Under the pieces are notes generated by a model, which was not told the origin of the DNA, did not search any database, and was given only the letters and a program-made list of their open reading frames with translations. Shown here one piece after another: positions 48,671-58,898 of a DNA stretch of 64,000 nucleotides. Origin of the DNA: Mesocentrotus franciscanus (Eukaryota > Echinodermata > Echinoidea > Camarodonta > Strongylocentrotidae); NCBI GenBank assembly GCA_037976565.1, contig CP137680.1, forward strand, positions 11,550,177-11,614,176. The letters are read 5' to 3'. The position numbers and the translations under genes are program-made. Positions within the stretch are counted from its first letter, which is position 1. Each line of letters starts with the position of its first letter.

Positions 48671-51461
48671 TATTATTACTATTACTATTTTATTACTATT
48701 GTTATTATTATTATTATTATCATTATTATTATTATTAAGTTTTGTAAAGGATTTCCACGCATTCCAACTTAGCTTTATTGGCAATCCTTCTTCATTATTA
48801 TTTTGATGATGTATTGATTATAAAATATTTGGTTATTATCATGATTATATTGTAATTTGTTGTTTTTTTCTTTGGAAAAAGACCATGAAGAAAAATAAAA
48901 TAAATCAAATCCATTGAAATATGACAGAGGACTAACAAAGGACCATCGAACTTTTTGCATAATTACTTACAAGTTTGCTTCACAAACATATTGCGAAATT
49001 GTTAGAGGATGAACTCGCAAACTTACTGTATGCCTATCTATGAGGTGAAGATTTGCAGAGATGTCGGTAAGAAAGTGTTGATCATAAGTGGATGTATAAC
49101 ATGTATGAGAAGGTCACAAATCAAGCACCGATACTGCACAAATGTTGCATTGCAAGACATCAATCTACTTTGCCACTTCAGGGGCCCTTTTCATAAAAAT
49201 TGTTATCTATAACAACTGCTAAATTCCTATGACAAATTTGCTCTCAGCCAATCAGATGCCATGATTTCAGTAGCCTATAACAGTAGCTTGTAACTTGTTA
49301 TTGATATCGAGTTTTATGAAACAGGGCCCAGAACCTACGCGTTATAAATAAATATCATTATTTATGCATCGTATGCCTGGGAAAGACTCATCCTTGAACG
49401 CCATTAGCAGTTGATCCCCATTAAACCGTTGTAGCTTAATAATGCCGGTTGCCGACACGTCATTTCGATTGCGTTAATTATCACATGCGTTAATAAAGCC
49501 TATAGGCAGAAAATATGTACATCAACCTGTAATTCAAAGCAGCGTTCATTCCTAATCTATTTTTGTACGAAATCACACTCATGTGACGCCCCAAGGACCG
49601 CGTCATTCGCTGGTCAACACAGCACTGCGTCAGCCATATATACGCCACGTGTGCAACGGGGATAACGTCAACACTGAAGCGGGCTGAGTCCAACAACATT
49701 ATTAGTCCAGCCTCCCGACTGTTTCCGTGTCGCGCGCCCCATCAGCTAATAAAATAACACACCCTCAACGTTGACAGTAGACCTTGCTATTCCTCTCTTT
49801 CTGTACTCTTTCCAGGCCCGTAGCCAGGGGGGGTTGCACGTCCCCAAAAATTTCCAAGATCACACACCCATCCTCATAGACCCTCCCCAGGACGTCGATC
49901 AATTACATGTATGTGCCCCCAAACATCAAACTCTGGCTACGTCCCTGCTCTTTTCGACGGTTGTTTGGGGATCGCGCGATGAGTGGAGACACCGCGCTGT
50001 GAGTGGATGCGTGTGATAGAAAAATAAAGAATACATAAAAACGGACAGAATCTGGACTACAACATTATAAACATTGGTTTTAGCTTGTTCACGCGAGATG
50101 CTCAATTAAAAGGGCTTTATTTTTGTTTGTTCATCTTATTTCAGCTGATTTCCTCAAGACCGCTGCCAACGATTGCGAATGTCCAGTTCCGTGTCACAGC
50201 GTAACTTATGAGCCTGTAGTCACTACAGCGGGATTTCCGTCAAACTTCTGGTCCGCTTCACTGTCAGATATCTACAAACGTACTTACAACATCACACTTT
50301 CCCCTGATTATTTCAGGTAAAAACAAATATTTATCGAAGTGTTAGGTAGTTAATTTAGAAAATTTCCATTTCGTCCGATACATGTTGTCCTCGTTCGTTA
50401 GGAATAAAATCAGCCCACTTTGTAAGACAGTTAAAATTATTTGCTTGAAAGTAGTAGAGGTGTGGTATATCATATTAATAAGAGGAAGCGTGGTATATTG
50501 GTGAAGGATCTTGACTCTCATACGAGAGGTCCTAGGTTCGATCTTTACTTGATGCTTAAGATCATTGGACAAGGCGTTTGTCCCTATATTTGTCCCTATA
50601 TCGACCCAAGTGAATGGGGTATTGCAGTGGTCGTCAGGAAGACCAGTATTAGTACTGACGAGACTTGTGAACAAAAATAAGACCATAATATTGCCTTATC
50701 ACGGTTATGGCGAGTTGACTTCACATCAATATTTTCTATCTCATATTATATTTGACAGTGAAAACATGGTGTTCATAAACCTCTTCTTCAAAGAGCTCAG
50801 CATTGAGAAGATCACACAACAAACAGCTTATACATTCTTCAGTCTTCTATGTAAGTATTGTACTGTAAAATATTTATAATAGAGCATAAATGTAGAGGCG
50901 CACACCTGGCCCGAGCCATCTATTACCCAATCTTGCACATCTTATATAGGCCTACTTCCACATTCTGTGATTTTGCTTCTTTCACTTTTTAAATGTTATG
51001 AGCCTAAGAAAATTTAAATGAATTATAACTGTTTTCATTATTAACTATCAGGGTCTTGGTATTAGCTTTGGGGGCGGGAAGGGGGGGGGGCATGTTACGG
51101 GGTAAAAGAGAGCAAACAATTATGATTGCGTATTGTGGAAATTTATTCATGTCAGTTAAACATACCCCGGCGGCAAAATCTCTGCAGTTTCCGAATTCTA
51201 CCTTCGACCCTGGACAAAACACAAACCTAGCCATAACCCTAAACTCTCCCTAGACCATTTTGCCTATAATACCTTAATCTTAATTGCAACCCTCAGCCTG
51301 ACTCTTTTTCTTTGCTTTTTCGTTTGACTCCTACTCTAGGTGATATCGGAGGCTCGATGGGACTGTGGCTAGGAGGGAGTATTCTCACCATCTTTGAATT
51401 CTTCGATCTCTTGAGCAACTCGACCTATTTCTACTACACCAGATTAGCGCGACGAAAGTAA
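33945..51461 (+). CDS. DEG/ENaC (ASIC-like) sodium channel with alternative exon 3, 477/478 aa ('gene 2')
   Basis: Paralogue of gene 1, a trimeric plasma-membrane cation channel subunit. Coding exons: 33945-34138, 35107-35274, then either 38660-38827 or 38891-39061, then 39769-39893, 44812-45002, 47250-47394, 48181-48237, 50145-50316, 50759-50850, 51340-51461. All are GT-AG and phase-compatible to a TAA. TM1 is residues 66-88, followed by FPTVAICNYNSFR. Exon 5 has GFAVGPGTENLVGLEITEV, like GFGVAPG in ASICs. Ten thumb cysteines run from GVC (exon 6) to CECPVPC (exon 8). CDIGGSMGLWLGGSILT (438-454) opens TM2, with GGS 449-451 as filter. The N-terminal His-Gly motif is Ser-Gly (50-51). Its 477-478 aa is slightly short for the family (about 500-530). 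The gating stimulus cannot be read from sequence. A first AATAAA after the stop is at 52296. Confidence 0.94.
34824..34930. repeat. (ATTT)n tetranucleotide repeat
   Basis: Degenerate TTTA units in intron 1 of gene 2, reading as a Phe/Ile/Leu/Tyr frame that is not a gene. Confidence 0.9.
37166..37326. repeat. (GA)n array in gene 2 intron 2
   Basis: About 160 bp of near-pure GA dinucleotides. A shorter TC run lies at 36806-36835. A fragment ending GGCTACGCCAGTG at 37474-37486 resembles the hAT-like MITE ends. The rest of the 3.4-kb intron shows no gene. Confidence 0.9.
38390..38659 (+). promoter_or_regulatory. Long pyrimidine tract before alternative exon 3a
   Basis: About 260 nt of TC, TTC and CTCTCT runs lead straight into the TTTAG acceptor of exon 3a. 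This far exceeds a normal polypyrimidine tract and contains many CUCUCU/UUCUU motifs of the kind bound by PTB-family splicing repressors (known from vertebrate mutually exclusive exons). A role here is inference. Confidence 0.5.
38660..38827 (+). CDS. Gene 2 alternative exon 3a (finger domain)
   Basis: 168 nt between TTTAG and GTAAGT. It encodes 56 residues from NSVVETVPNMSAFLQ to NSTEFFIKAAHTINNSFVY. It enters one base into an AG|G Arg codon and leaves after TA, needing T or C from exon 4 (T at 39769 gives Tyr). It aligns over its length with exon 3b and with exon 3 of the other paralogues, in the region of the ASIC finger domain. Confidence 0.9.
38891..39061 (+). CDS. Gene 2 alternative exon 3b (finger domain)
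   Basis: 171 nt between TATAG and GTAAGT, only 63 nt after exon 3a. It encodes KTSVQAFPEYEALLREM to NTTEFYFNVSHKIEDSFVY. Entry and exit phases equal 3a, so either splices to exons 2 and 4. It shares VNFSK, the N[ST]TEF[YF] block and the SFVY end with 3a. Splicing 3a to 3b would create TA|G, a stop codon. Confidence 0.9.
40960..41227 (-). mobile_element. SINE-like fragment with a B box
   Basis: On the minus strand GGTCGCGGGTTCGAGCCTCGG (near 41180-41200) is a strong Pol III B box, followed by an A-run and a body with no other hit in the window. The upstream side is cut by the TTAA-MITE at 41228. Confidence 0.5.
41228..41775. mobile_element. TTAA-MITE, AGGGAAAATCCACCCTGAT family, full length
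   Basis: TTAA at 41228-41231 and 41772-41775. The ends are AGGGAAAATCCACCCTGATA and CGGGGTGGACTTCCCCT. The internal blocks match the 28975 copy. It lies in intron 4 of gene 2. Confidence 0.88.
42622..42862. repeat. (TC)n tracts in gene 2 intron 4
   Basis: TC runs at 42626-42735 and 42837-42862, separated by T-rich sequence. Frames of Ser/Leu are artefacts. Confidence 0.9.
43022..44468. mobile_element. hAT-like non-autonomous element with GTGCCCC array, copy 1
   Basis: 1447 bp with ends CAGAGGCGGCG and CGCCGCATCTG, flanked by an exact 8-bp duplication TTTAGACA (43014-43021 and 44469-44476). CAG-type ends and 8-bp duplications are hallmarks of hAT elements. Between about 43070 and 44015 is a degenerate array of 20-25 bp units around AAGTGCCCCTTTT plus a variable T/C-rich part; then a 450-bp unique tail. 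No transposase. It lies in intron 4 of gene 2. Confidence 0.9.
45780..46260 (-). pseudogene. LINE C-terminal fragment (L1/Tx1-like zinc-knuckle region)
   Basis: Read on the minus strand, stops interrupt a sequence with MWFQIKIL, then ISFMKDIFFEIW, then NSNEETTIHVIF and IWSKFEFWI. This resembles the WxQxKILxRI...CxFC...EETxxHLF...W pattern at the C-terminus of L1/Tx1 elements. Both frames and key cysteines are eroded. In intron 5 of gene 2. Confidence 0.5.
46965..47249 (+). repeat. Pyrimidine-rich stretch before gene 2 exon 6
   Basis: TC and C/T-rich runs, most of it low complexity, end at the CCCAG acceptor of exon 6 (47250). Open frames in it are compositional. Confidence 0.7.
47400..47770. 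repeat. Degenerate (ACTA)n / (AATG)n repeat in gene 2 intron 6
   Basis: About 320 bp of CTAACTAACT-type units, then AATGAATGAATC units to about 47770. It starts six bases after the exon 6 donor. Confidence 0.9.
48597..48736. repeat. (TTA)n trinucleotide array in gene 2 intron 7
   Basis: About 140 bp of TTA units with a few CTA and TTG variants. Frames give poly-Leu, poly-Tyr or poly-Ile/Asn and are artefacts. Confidence 0.95.
49184..49328. mobile_element. Short MITE, GGGCCCTGTTTCATAAAA type
   Basis: The ends GGCCCTTTTCATAAAA (49184) and TTTTATGAAACAGGGCCC (to 49328) are inverted copies. About 145 bp, no ORF, in intron 7 of gene 2. Similar ends are widespread in metazoan genomes. Confidence 0.7.
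49814..49948. mobile_element. Short hAT-like MITE, CAGGCCCGTAGCCAG ends
   Basis: The left end CAGGCCCGTAGCCAGGG is mirrored by CTGGCTACGTCCCTG. The flanks ACTCTTTC and CTCTTTTC could be an 8-bp duplication with one indel. In intron 7 of gene 2. Confidence 0.65.
50145..50316 (+). CDS. Gene 2 exon 8 (CxCPxPC, thumb-to-palm)
   Basis: It follows TTTCAG and ends TTCAG|GTAAAA. It encodes DCECPVPCHSVTYEP, then FPSNFWSASL and the palm strand up to SPDYFR. The three cysteines match the last three thumb cysteines of ASICs. It is 24 nt longer than gene 1 exon 8 (148 nt), an eight-residue difference after the shared FPS.FW block. Confidence 0.92.
50487..50690 (+). mobile_element. tRNA-derived SINE in gene 2 intron 8
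   Basis: The head, GCGTGGTATATTGGTGAAGG, looks like an A box and GGTTCGATCTT like a B box. The body has GGACAAGGCGTTTGTCCC and CGACCCAAGTGAATGGGG, distantly like the 13067 family. It is not a functional tRNA. Confidence 0.65.
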
Positions 51462-52845
51462 TCTACCGATATCAACCAGTGACGAGGAAAAAAATGGGAA
51501 CCTACTGCAATGTTATTGATGGAAGGTTAACAAGACCAAAATATCAAGAGATGCAACATTACTTGACACCGAACGAAGAAGACTCATGACATCGAAGATC
51601 TATCAAAACCACATTATTTTCATATATATATAGGAAGAAAGGTCCACGACACCAAAGATTTCTGGCAACACGCAACAAGGCCGACAATGTCGATGTCGCA
51701 GACCGTCGGGAAAGTAAATCAGAAGGTTCGCGAGACCGACACCGCATGAGATTGACATGTCGGTTTCGGTAGTGAGCACTAATTTTTTTTTTTTTGCTCC
51801 CGCAAATTTGAAAATCGCGCCGGCCGAAAATTCGCTCAGGGGGGTGATGGGGTGCCCCACGTGCCCCCTGTGCCCCCCTGGATCCGCCACTGACTTCAGT
51901 CATCATATAGTCATCTGGACTCCTTGCGTCATCTAATGACGCATAACTTTAACTGAAATACCTCAAAACACAAAGGTATATAGACGAGCATGGTGATTCT
52001 AGGATAACTACTGCCAGGACAATTGCACATACATTGTATATAGTATATACCCCGATCGTATATATGGATAAGGCATTATAGTGTGTACTGGGGTGGGGAG
52101 GGGTGGGGGATGGTGTGATTGTCATAGGGGTAGATGTCCTGGTATAGTCGGGGGAATGACAAAAAGAGAGATCGAGATCGAGAGACCTGTTATTTGATTA
52201 AGAAAATAACATTAATCATTATAATAATAATATTAATAATGAGATTTGTAAGGCGCCGAATTCACTTGAAATCAAAGTTCAAGAAGCACTCGTGAAATAA
52301 AAGAGATCACATGAGAGCATCTGCATTATAAATAAAGGAACAGAAGTAAGATAGAACATACAACAAATGACAGAACAATTAATTACGTGCCAAATTAAAT
52401 AGGGGGCTAAATATGTATCCGTCGAACTTCAAGAAGGTTCTATGCCAATTTACTGATTCTACGTTTTACGTAGGGTAGTGATTGCACATTTCTTAGCTCG
52501 GCATGAAATCAGTCTACCTGTAGGAGGTCCGTGCTTATACGATGGGGCGCTTCCGCTGTTATCCTCAAGATTAGCTCGATTTTAAGCCATTCCGTAAGTA
52601 TTTTGTTCTAGAATTTGACAAAAGCATTATTTTGTGGTTAAATGGCAACTTCAAATATGCATCCCCCCAAAATAAAATATGATTGAGTTTGTTTTGCTTA
52701 AACACACAACCATTCAAAATGGTGTATGAGGGACGCAACCACCCATTGCCATTTAAACCCATCGTGGTATATTAAGTGATTTCTACATGTGTATTTTAGA
52801 ATGATTTTATTGTATATTTTATAAATGTTATTTTGTTTGGGGGAT
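51462..52845 (+). other. 3' flank of gene 2 with a hAT-like MITE fragment
   Basis: Likely 3' UTR at first; candidate AATAAA at 52296-52301 and near 52331. 51760-51892 is a fragment of the GC-rich element also at 23300-23647, ending CCCCTGGATCCGCCACTG. The rest shows no gene. Confidence 0.5.
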
Positions 52846-53013
52846 AGAGCCGTTTATATCAGTGCCATTGATTAGGAGAGTTTGGCCAACCCGGTTCGAG
52901 TTGGACACAATATTATGGCGACTACTGCTTTGTTTGGCAAGCACAAAACAAAAGAATATACGCAATGATGTGACCGAGTGAAACCAAGTTGGCCAAACTC
53001 TGTCTATAGATGG
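52846..53013. mobile_element. Small MITE with GAGTTTGGCCAAC inverted ends
   Basis: GAGAGTTTGGCCAACCCGGTT near 52877 and AACCAAGTTGGCCAAACTCT near 52982 are inverted copies, and the outer TAGAGCC/GGCTCTA sequences also match. No ORF. Confidence 0.55.
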
Positions 53014-53424
53014 CTCTAGTTTATATCATTCCGTGTTGCCTGACATGCTGTCACCTTGATTATGTATATTCAGTAGATGAACATAATAATCGGATTAACC
53101 TTGTATATTCATGTTTTGAGTTATTGTTTGAATGACACATCAAGGGGTCTACATATATTTATTCATGACTATCTTAAAAATGATTTGTTCAAAACTGAAT
53201 GATGTTAAAGGAATGATGTTCTCAAGAATTGAGTTTTTACGTTAATGTATATAATATATCTACAAATATTGATGATCAAATTAAATAAAGAGTAGAAAAG
53301 ACGAAGCATTGTCACTGTCTTGAATCTTTAAAACCTTTAACGCATTTCTATTCATGCCTTGATCTTTCCCTTCCACTTTCTTTATGTTTCCCCTATTTTA
53401 TTATATCAGTTTGTTGATTGTGTG

Positions 53425-55224
53425 CAGAGGCGGCGCTCCCGGGGGGCAGGGGGGCACAGTGCCCTCCCACTTTTTCAAGTACCCCAAAAGTGCCCCTTTT
53501 ACATAGGAAAGTGCCCCTTTTACTTTGACAAGTGCCCCTTTTAATTTTTAAAAGTGCCCCTTCCCTTTCCACCTCTGATAAGTGCCCTTTTATTTTGACA
53601 CTTACCCTTTTCCTTCAACAAGTTCCCATTTTCCTTTGCAATAAGTGTCCATTTTCCAATCTCATAAGTGCTCTTTTAATCTCTAGTAAGTGCCCCTTTT
53701 CAGGTACGAGAAGCGCCCTTTTCACTTTTGATAAGCGCCCCTTCACCTCTGATAACTGTCCTATTCAAATCTGAGAGGTGCCCTTTTGCTTTGACAAGTG
53801 CCCCTTTCCTTTGTAAGAAGTGCCCCTTCCCTTTTAATAACTACCCCTTTTAACTCGGATAAACGCACCTTATATTTTCACATGTGCCCCTTTCCTTTCT
53901 AATAAGTGCCCTTTTCCTTATGATAAGTGACCCCATTAAAAAAGCCCCTTCTCATTAATGCCCCCTTTTACCTATGAAAATAGTTCCTTTTCATTCTCAT
54001 AAGTGCCCCTTTTCATCTCTTGTAAATGACTCTATTCAATTCTGAGAGATACTCGTTTTACTTTGACAAGTGCCCCTTCCCTCCTGATAAGTGCTATTTT
54101 CACCTCTAATAAATGTCACTTTTATTTTGACACGTCCCCTTTTCCTTCCTAATAAAAGCTCTTTTTCCTTCACATAAGTGCCCCTTCCCCTTCTCATGAT
54201 TACCTCTTTTCATCTCTGATAAGTACCCCGTTTATTTTAGCATGTGCCTCTTTTTCTTTTTAATAAGAGCCACTTCCCCCTTTCACCTCCGATAAATGCC
54301 CCTATTAAAATCTGATCGGTGCCCCTTTTTCAACAAATGCACATTTCCCTTTATTATTAGTGCCCATTTTTCATTCTTATAAGTGCCTCTTTTCATATAT
54401 GGTCATTGCCCCTTTTCAGATGCGATAAGTGCCCCTTTTCACCTCTGATAATTACCATTTTAACAATGATACGTGTCCCTTTTTCTTTCTAATAAGGAAC
54501 TTATCCCTTTTTCAGAAATGCCCCTTTTCACTTCTTATAAAAGCCCCTATCAAAATCTGACGGGTGCCTCTTTTCCGTCGACAAATGCCCATTTTCCATT
54601 CTCATAAGTGCCTCTTTGTTTAGGTGTAAGAAGTGCTCCATTTTCACCTCTGGTAATTAGCCTTTGTACTTTGACACGTGCTGCTTTTCTTTTCTAATAA
54701 GTGTCTTATCCCTTTTGGTAAGTGTCCCCATTTCCTCTCATCATTAAACGTGCCCCTAATTTCAAGCGACTCCCCCCAAAGCAATTCCCCCCAAAGCTCG
54801 CTCGCTCGCATTTATAGATGTTATAATTATGTTACTTATCAAAGGTCTTTTCAGTCTTCCGTTATGAGAATGTGCTTATAATCCCATCAAGATTGGGTTT
54901 TCCTCTTTATAAGATGTAATTTTTCGCGCTGCGACCTCACAAATCTTAAAATTTTCCTCGCTCGCTTTGCTCGCTCGCAAATGAATTTTCAGACCATCGC
55001 ACCCAACTGCAAAGTATGATGCTTAACCAATATCTTATATGATGTATAAAGAGAAACAAATATTAAAATCATCCCTGATAATGTAATCACAATATAGGGG
55101 TATATACCAATGTCTAAAAACTTGTATATTTTCGCTTTGAGATTTCCTTTGAAGGTGCCCTTTTTCCAGAAAGTGCCCTTTTTTGTTGGTGCCCCCCACT
55201 TTGGAAGTCGCTCCGCCGCCTCTG
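53425..55224. mobile_element. hAT-like non-autonomous element with GTGCCCC array, copy 2
   Basis: 1800 bp, the same ends (CAGAGGCGGCG and CGCCGCCTCTG) and an exact 8-bp duplication ATTGTGTG (53417-53424 and 55225-55232). The array (about 53465-54755) keeps the order of copy 1 nearly unit by unit, but has about 370 bp (54275-54640) that copy 1 lacks. The unique tail is almost identical to copy 1, including the CTCGCTCGCTTTGCTCGCTCGC block. 2.0 kb past the gene 2 stop. Frames such as 53532-53774 are array sequence. Confidence 0.9.
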
Positions 55225-56185
55225 ATTGTGTGTATATATATATTGTAATTAAACTCTACATGCAATGTTGTTAAAATGATATAAAGTAATAAAGTGAGGA
55301 AAAGAGAAAAAAAGTTACTGTCTTGAAAACGTACATGTATTTACACAAACATTGAAACAGAGTATGAGTTTATCATGCTAGCTCATAACGTGTTTGGGTT
55401 ATAAAAGTACCGTTTAATGAGGAAACTACTTTTTTGTTAGCTGAATTAATGCAAATGTTCAAATTCGTTGACTCGTGATATTTTTGTTCAGTGTTTTTGT
55501 TAATTGTGGAATACTAAAATCGCTTTGGATATACCGGTTTGCGCGGTTGTAATGCCCCCATGTTATTAATGTTAAGCAGTTACTCTCTGGTTTGAATTAT
55601 GTTTAATGTGATCGACGATTTAAATCCAGAGTTTAATGGAATTAGTTTTAAATATAACAAAATTGTGATTAAAAAGCAGACGCAACAGACGCCTACAAAT
55701 ATGAAAAACCAAGATTGCAGAGATAATTATAGTTAAAACTCAACTAGCTCTGATACTTGGTGTTGCCGCCCTCAGTGTTCATATTTATATAGGATTATGC
55801 CTTTTCTTTGATTTAGCTTCTTCTTCGATATCCAAGCTCAAGAAAGGACGATGCCGCAAGAGTTGTATTTTTTAATTTCACGTTGAAAGCAAATTGAAAC
55901 AAAATCATATGGCCTAAAATGAATACTGAATAGTTTTGTTATAAAAGCTGTAAGTTGTTCACACCTAGCAGAAATGGTTCAATAAGTCATTCACATTATG
56001 AGCTTTTTGTGATTAATTAATAGGATTTGTAATTCAGATATTTATCGCTCATAATATTACGCCTGCCGTATGATGATCTGCACGTAATTGAATGGGAGAG
56101 TGCTTTGTAACCATAACTATCATTAAGTATTTTGTTTTCTTCACATGCCTTAGACAATCTCCAGCTACATCATTGTAATCATTCG
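55225..56185. other. AT-rich intergenic, nothing recognised
   Basis: No ORF, repeat or motif of note. A block at about 56085-56150 (GAGAGTGCTTTGTAACCATAA) begins a segment repeated at 57330-57560. Confidence 0.5.
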
Positions 56186-56416
56186 TAATGTAATCAAATT
56201 TAATGTACAAATCTTGGTTAAGTGCCTCGTCAAAAATTATTTCATTTACCTGTTACGAATAATTGTTGCTTTAGGTAGGACAAACATTATGACTTGCCAT
56301 ACCTAACATGCAATTCGCATTTTGACTATCAAAATACAATTATTCGTAACAGGTAAAAGAAATAATTTGTAACGAGGCACTTAACAAAGATTTGTGCATT
56401 AAATCTGATTACATTA
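56186..56416. mobile_element. Small MITE with about 85-bp inverted ends
   Basis: TAATGTAATCAAATTTAATG at the left is mirrored by CATTAAATCTGATTACATTA at the right (to 56416), and the arms share GTTAAGTGCCTCG and TTACCTGTTACGAATAATTG. No coding capacity. Confidence 0.75.
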
Positions 56417-56572
56417 CTAAAAAGGTTCATTAGATGAAGCTCTGTACTTACTACCTGCTGATCTTCCTCATGAAATATTTTATAGATTTAATTATAATAT
56501 GCCGCTGCCTATCCTTGTTTAATAATAACTGGTTAAATCAACTCGCGTTGGAATACATGAACCTGCTTTTAA

Positions 56573-57300
56573 AGGGCCCATGACATCGAAATACAAGTGT
56601 ATTCCTGTTGGTGTGCAGTCCTGCATACATCTCATATTTTGATATGTAAACTTCTGAATTTGTTTCATAGATTTTTAAATATCTTTTGAAATATTTGTTT
56701 TTCAAACTTGCTAAGCTCCACCCCAAAAACCTCCAGATCTCATTCCCTTGTGACATCATCTGTCAGTCATCAATGAGCTAACTTGAGAAAGTGGCATGTA
56801 ATTTGCCATAGTTGACCACCTGTTACAATACCACAAACAATAGCAACATATAAGTTGCTATGTCAGACATGTCAGACTAAACTAATATAGAATAGACAAT
56901 AGTAAGTAATTTCCCCCAGCTTAGCACACGTTAATTGCATGCTTCCATACATATGTACAATACAACATTATTGCCTTTGTCTTCCTGGTGATGCTACAGC
57001 ATGTCTGACATAGCAACTTGTATGTTGCTCTTGTATTACGTTTTGTAACAGGTGGTCGACTTCGGCAAAGATACATACCACTTTCTCAAGTTAGCTCATT
57101 GATGACTGACAGATGATGTCACAAGGGAATGAGATCTGGAGGTTTTTGGGGTGGAGCTTAGCAAGTTTGAAAAAACAAATATTTCAAAAAATATTTAAAA
57201 ATCTATGAAACAAATTCAGAAGTTTACATATCAAAATATGAGATGTATGCAGGACTGCACACCAACAGGAATACACTTGTATTTCGATGTCATGGGCCCT
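56573..57300. mobile_element. TTAA foldback MITE (piggyBac-type), 728 bp
   Basis: TTAA (56569-56572), then AGGGCCCATGACATCGAAAT. The right end is the complement ATTTCGATGTCATGGGCCCT, then TTAA (57301-57304). The arms pair for about 310 bp each around a roughly 110-bp centre. The tandemly repeated flank at 57530-57560 (CTGCTTTTAATGGATCAGG) is the same site without the element. Confidence 0.88.
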
Positions 57301-58075
57301 TTAATGGATCGGCATAATTAATTGATCAGAGAGAGCTTTGTAACCATAAATATCATGAAGATTTATTTTCTTTTCATATGCGTTCAACAACCTCTATCTA
57401 TACATCAATTCTGAATTTACGACGTGCTCACCCTTCCCATGAAATGTTTTATGAATTACATTTAATTTATAATAGGCCACTGCCTACCCTTGTTTAATAA
57501 ATTGGTTAAACCGAATAACGTGGTAATACATAAACCTGCTTTTAATGGATCAGGTATAATTAATTGATCAGAGAGAGAGAGAGAGATTGCGGCAAATTTA
57601 TATCAAAGGCTAAAGTGCCGCTTTGTAATGCCAAGTGATCGAGCCGAGTTCAGTGCCCTCATCGAAAAATGTATATAATATTACTTTTTTTTTAAATAAA
57701 TAACTTTTAGGCATTTGGGCCTGAAGGTACATAAAGTATTCCAATAATAAACCAATGCAGTTTTTTGTATTTTAATGGGACAAAGGAGTAGGCTTTGTGT
57801 CAACATGATGAAATGTTAACACGAACAAGTATTTTGTTTAAAGGAATCTATGTTCCTTTTCTAGAGATTGGTTTTCTAAATCATTGTATGAGACGTTGTG
57901 TTATATTTTGACGAGAAAGTCGAATTAATACGCAATATAAGTAGGCTTACACAAGAGAATGTTGATGAGATGTGAGATTTTTACAGTTAAATAGAGGAGT
58001 AGACATAAGATGTGTGTGTGTGTGTGTGTATTGGGTTTTTACAGACGTGTATCAATCAGATATGATTATTTACGT

Positions 58076-58205
58076 CTGGGGACCGACCTTTAACGTCACC
58101 ATCCGAAAGACGTGACTCAGTTTCGAACCTGCGTCCTCGGCTGAATCAGTTTGTAACTTCCACTGTTAGCTGGATTACAGGCGCACGCCACAACGCCTAG
58201 TTATG
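58076..58205 (-). mobile_element. SINE with a 7SL-like head
   Basis: From 58205 down the head has GGCGTTGTGGCGTGCGCCTG followed by TAATCCAGCTA, close to the 5' Alu domain of SRP (7SL) RNA. Then come GGTTCGAAACT (B box) and a TTCGG...GACGTTAAAGGTCGGTCCCC tail. Truncated and single in this window. Whether the head is truly 7SL-derived is inference. Confidence 0.5.
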
Positions 58206-58303
58206 TACTGATAAATAGTCTGGAATCAAGTGTCACCGAGTAATTTTGTAAGCGAAGCTATATGATTATCATAAATACATTGGTACAAATATGGTACTTC
58301 TTC

Positions 58304-58867
58304 AGTTCTTCTTCTTCTTCTTCTCCTTCTTCTTTTCCTTCTTCTTCTTCGTCTTCTTTTTTCATCTTTTTTTTTTCTTCTTCTTCTTCTTCTTCTTCTT
58401 CTTCTTGTTATTCTTCTTCTTCTTCTTCTTCTCCTTCTTCATCTCCTTCTTCTTCTTCTTTTTCTTCTCCTTCTTCTTTTCCTTCTTCTTCTTCGTCTTC
58501 TTTTTTCATCTTTTTTCTTCTTCTTCTTCTTCTTATTCTTCTTCTTCTTCTTCTTCTTCTTCTTCTTGTTATTCTCCTTCTTCTTTTTCTTCTTCTCCTT
58601 CTTCTTCTTCTTCTTCTTCTTCTTCTTCTTCTTCTCATTCTTCTTCTCCTTCTTCTTCTTCTTTTTCTTCTTCTTAATTCGTCTTCCTTTTCTTCTTCTT
58701 CTTCTTCTTCTTCTTCTCCTCCTCCTCCTTTTCTTCTTCTTCTTTTTCTTCAGTCTTCTTCTTCTCCTTTCGTCGCTTTCTTCTTCTTCTTCTTCTTCTT
58801 CTTCTTCTTCTTCTTCTCCTTCTTCTTCTTCTTCTTCTTCTTCTTTCTTCTCCTTCTCCTTCTTCTT

Positions 58868-58898
<31 letters not shown>

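Noticed and set aside
53359..53774. ORFs with repeated KCPF units
   Set aside because: They are readings of the GTGCCCC array of the hAT-like element, and the frame is not kept between the two copies.
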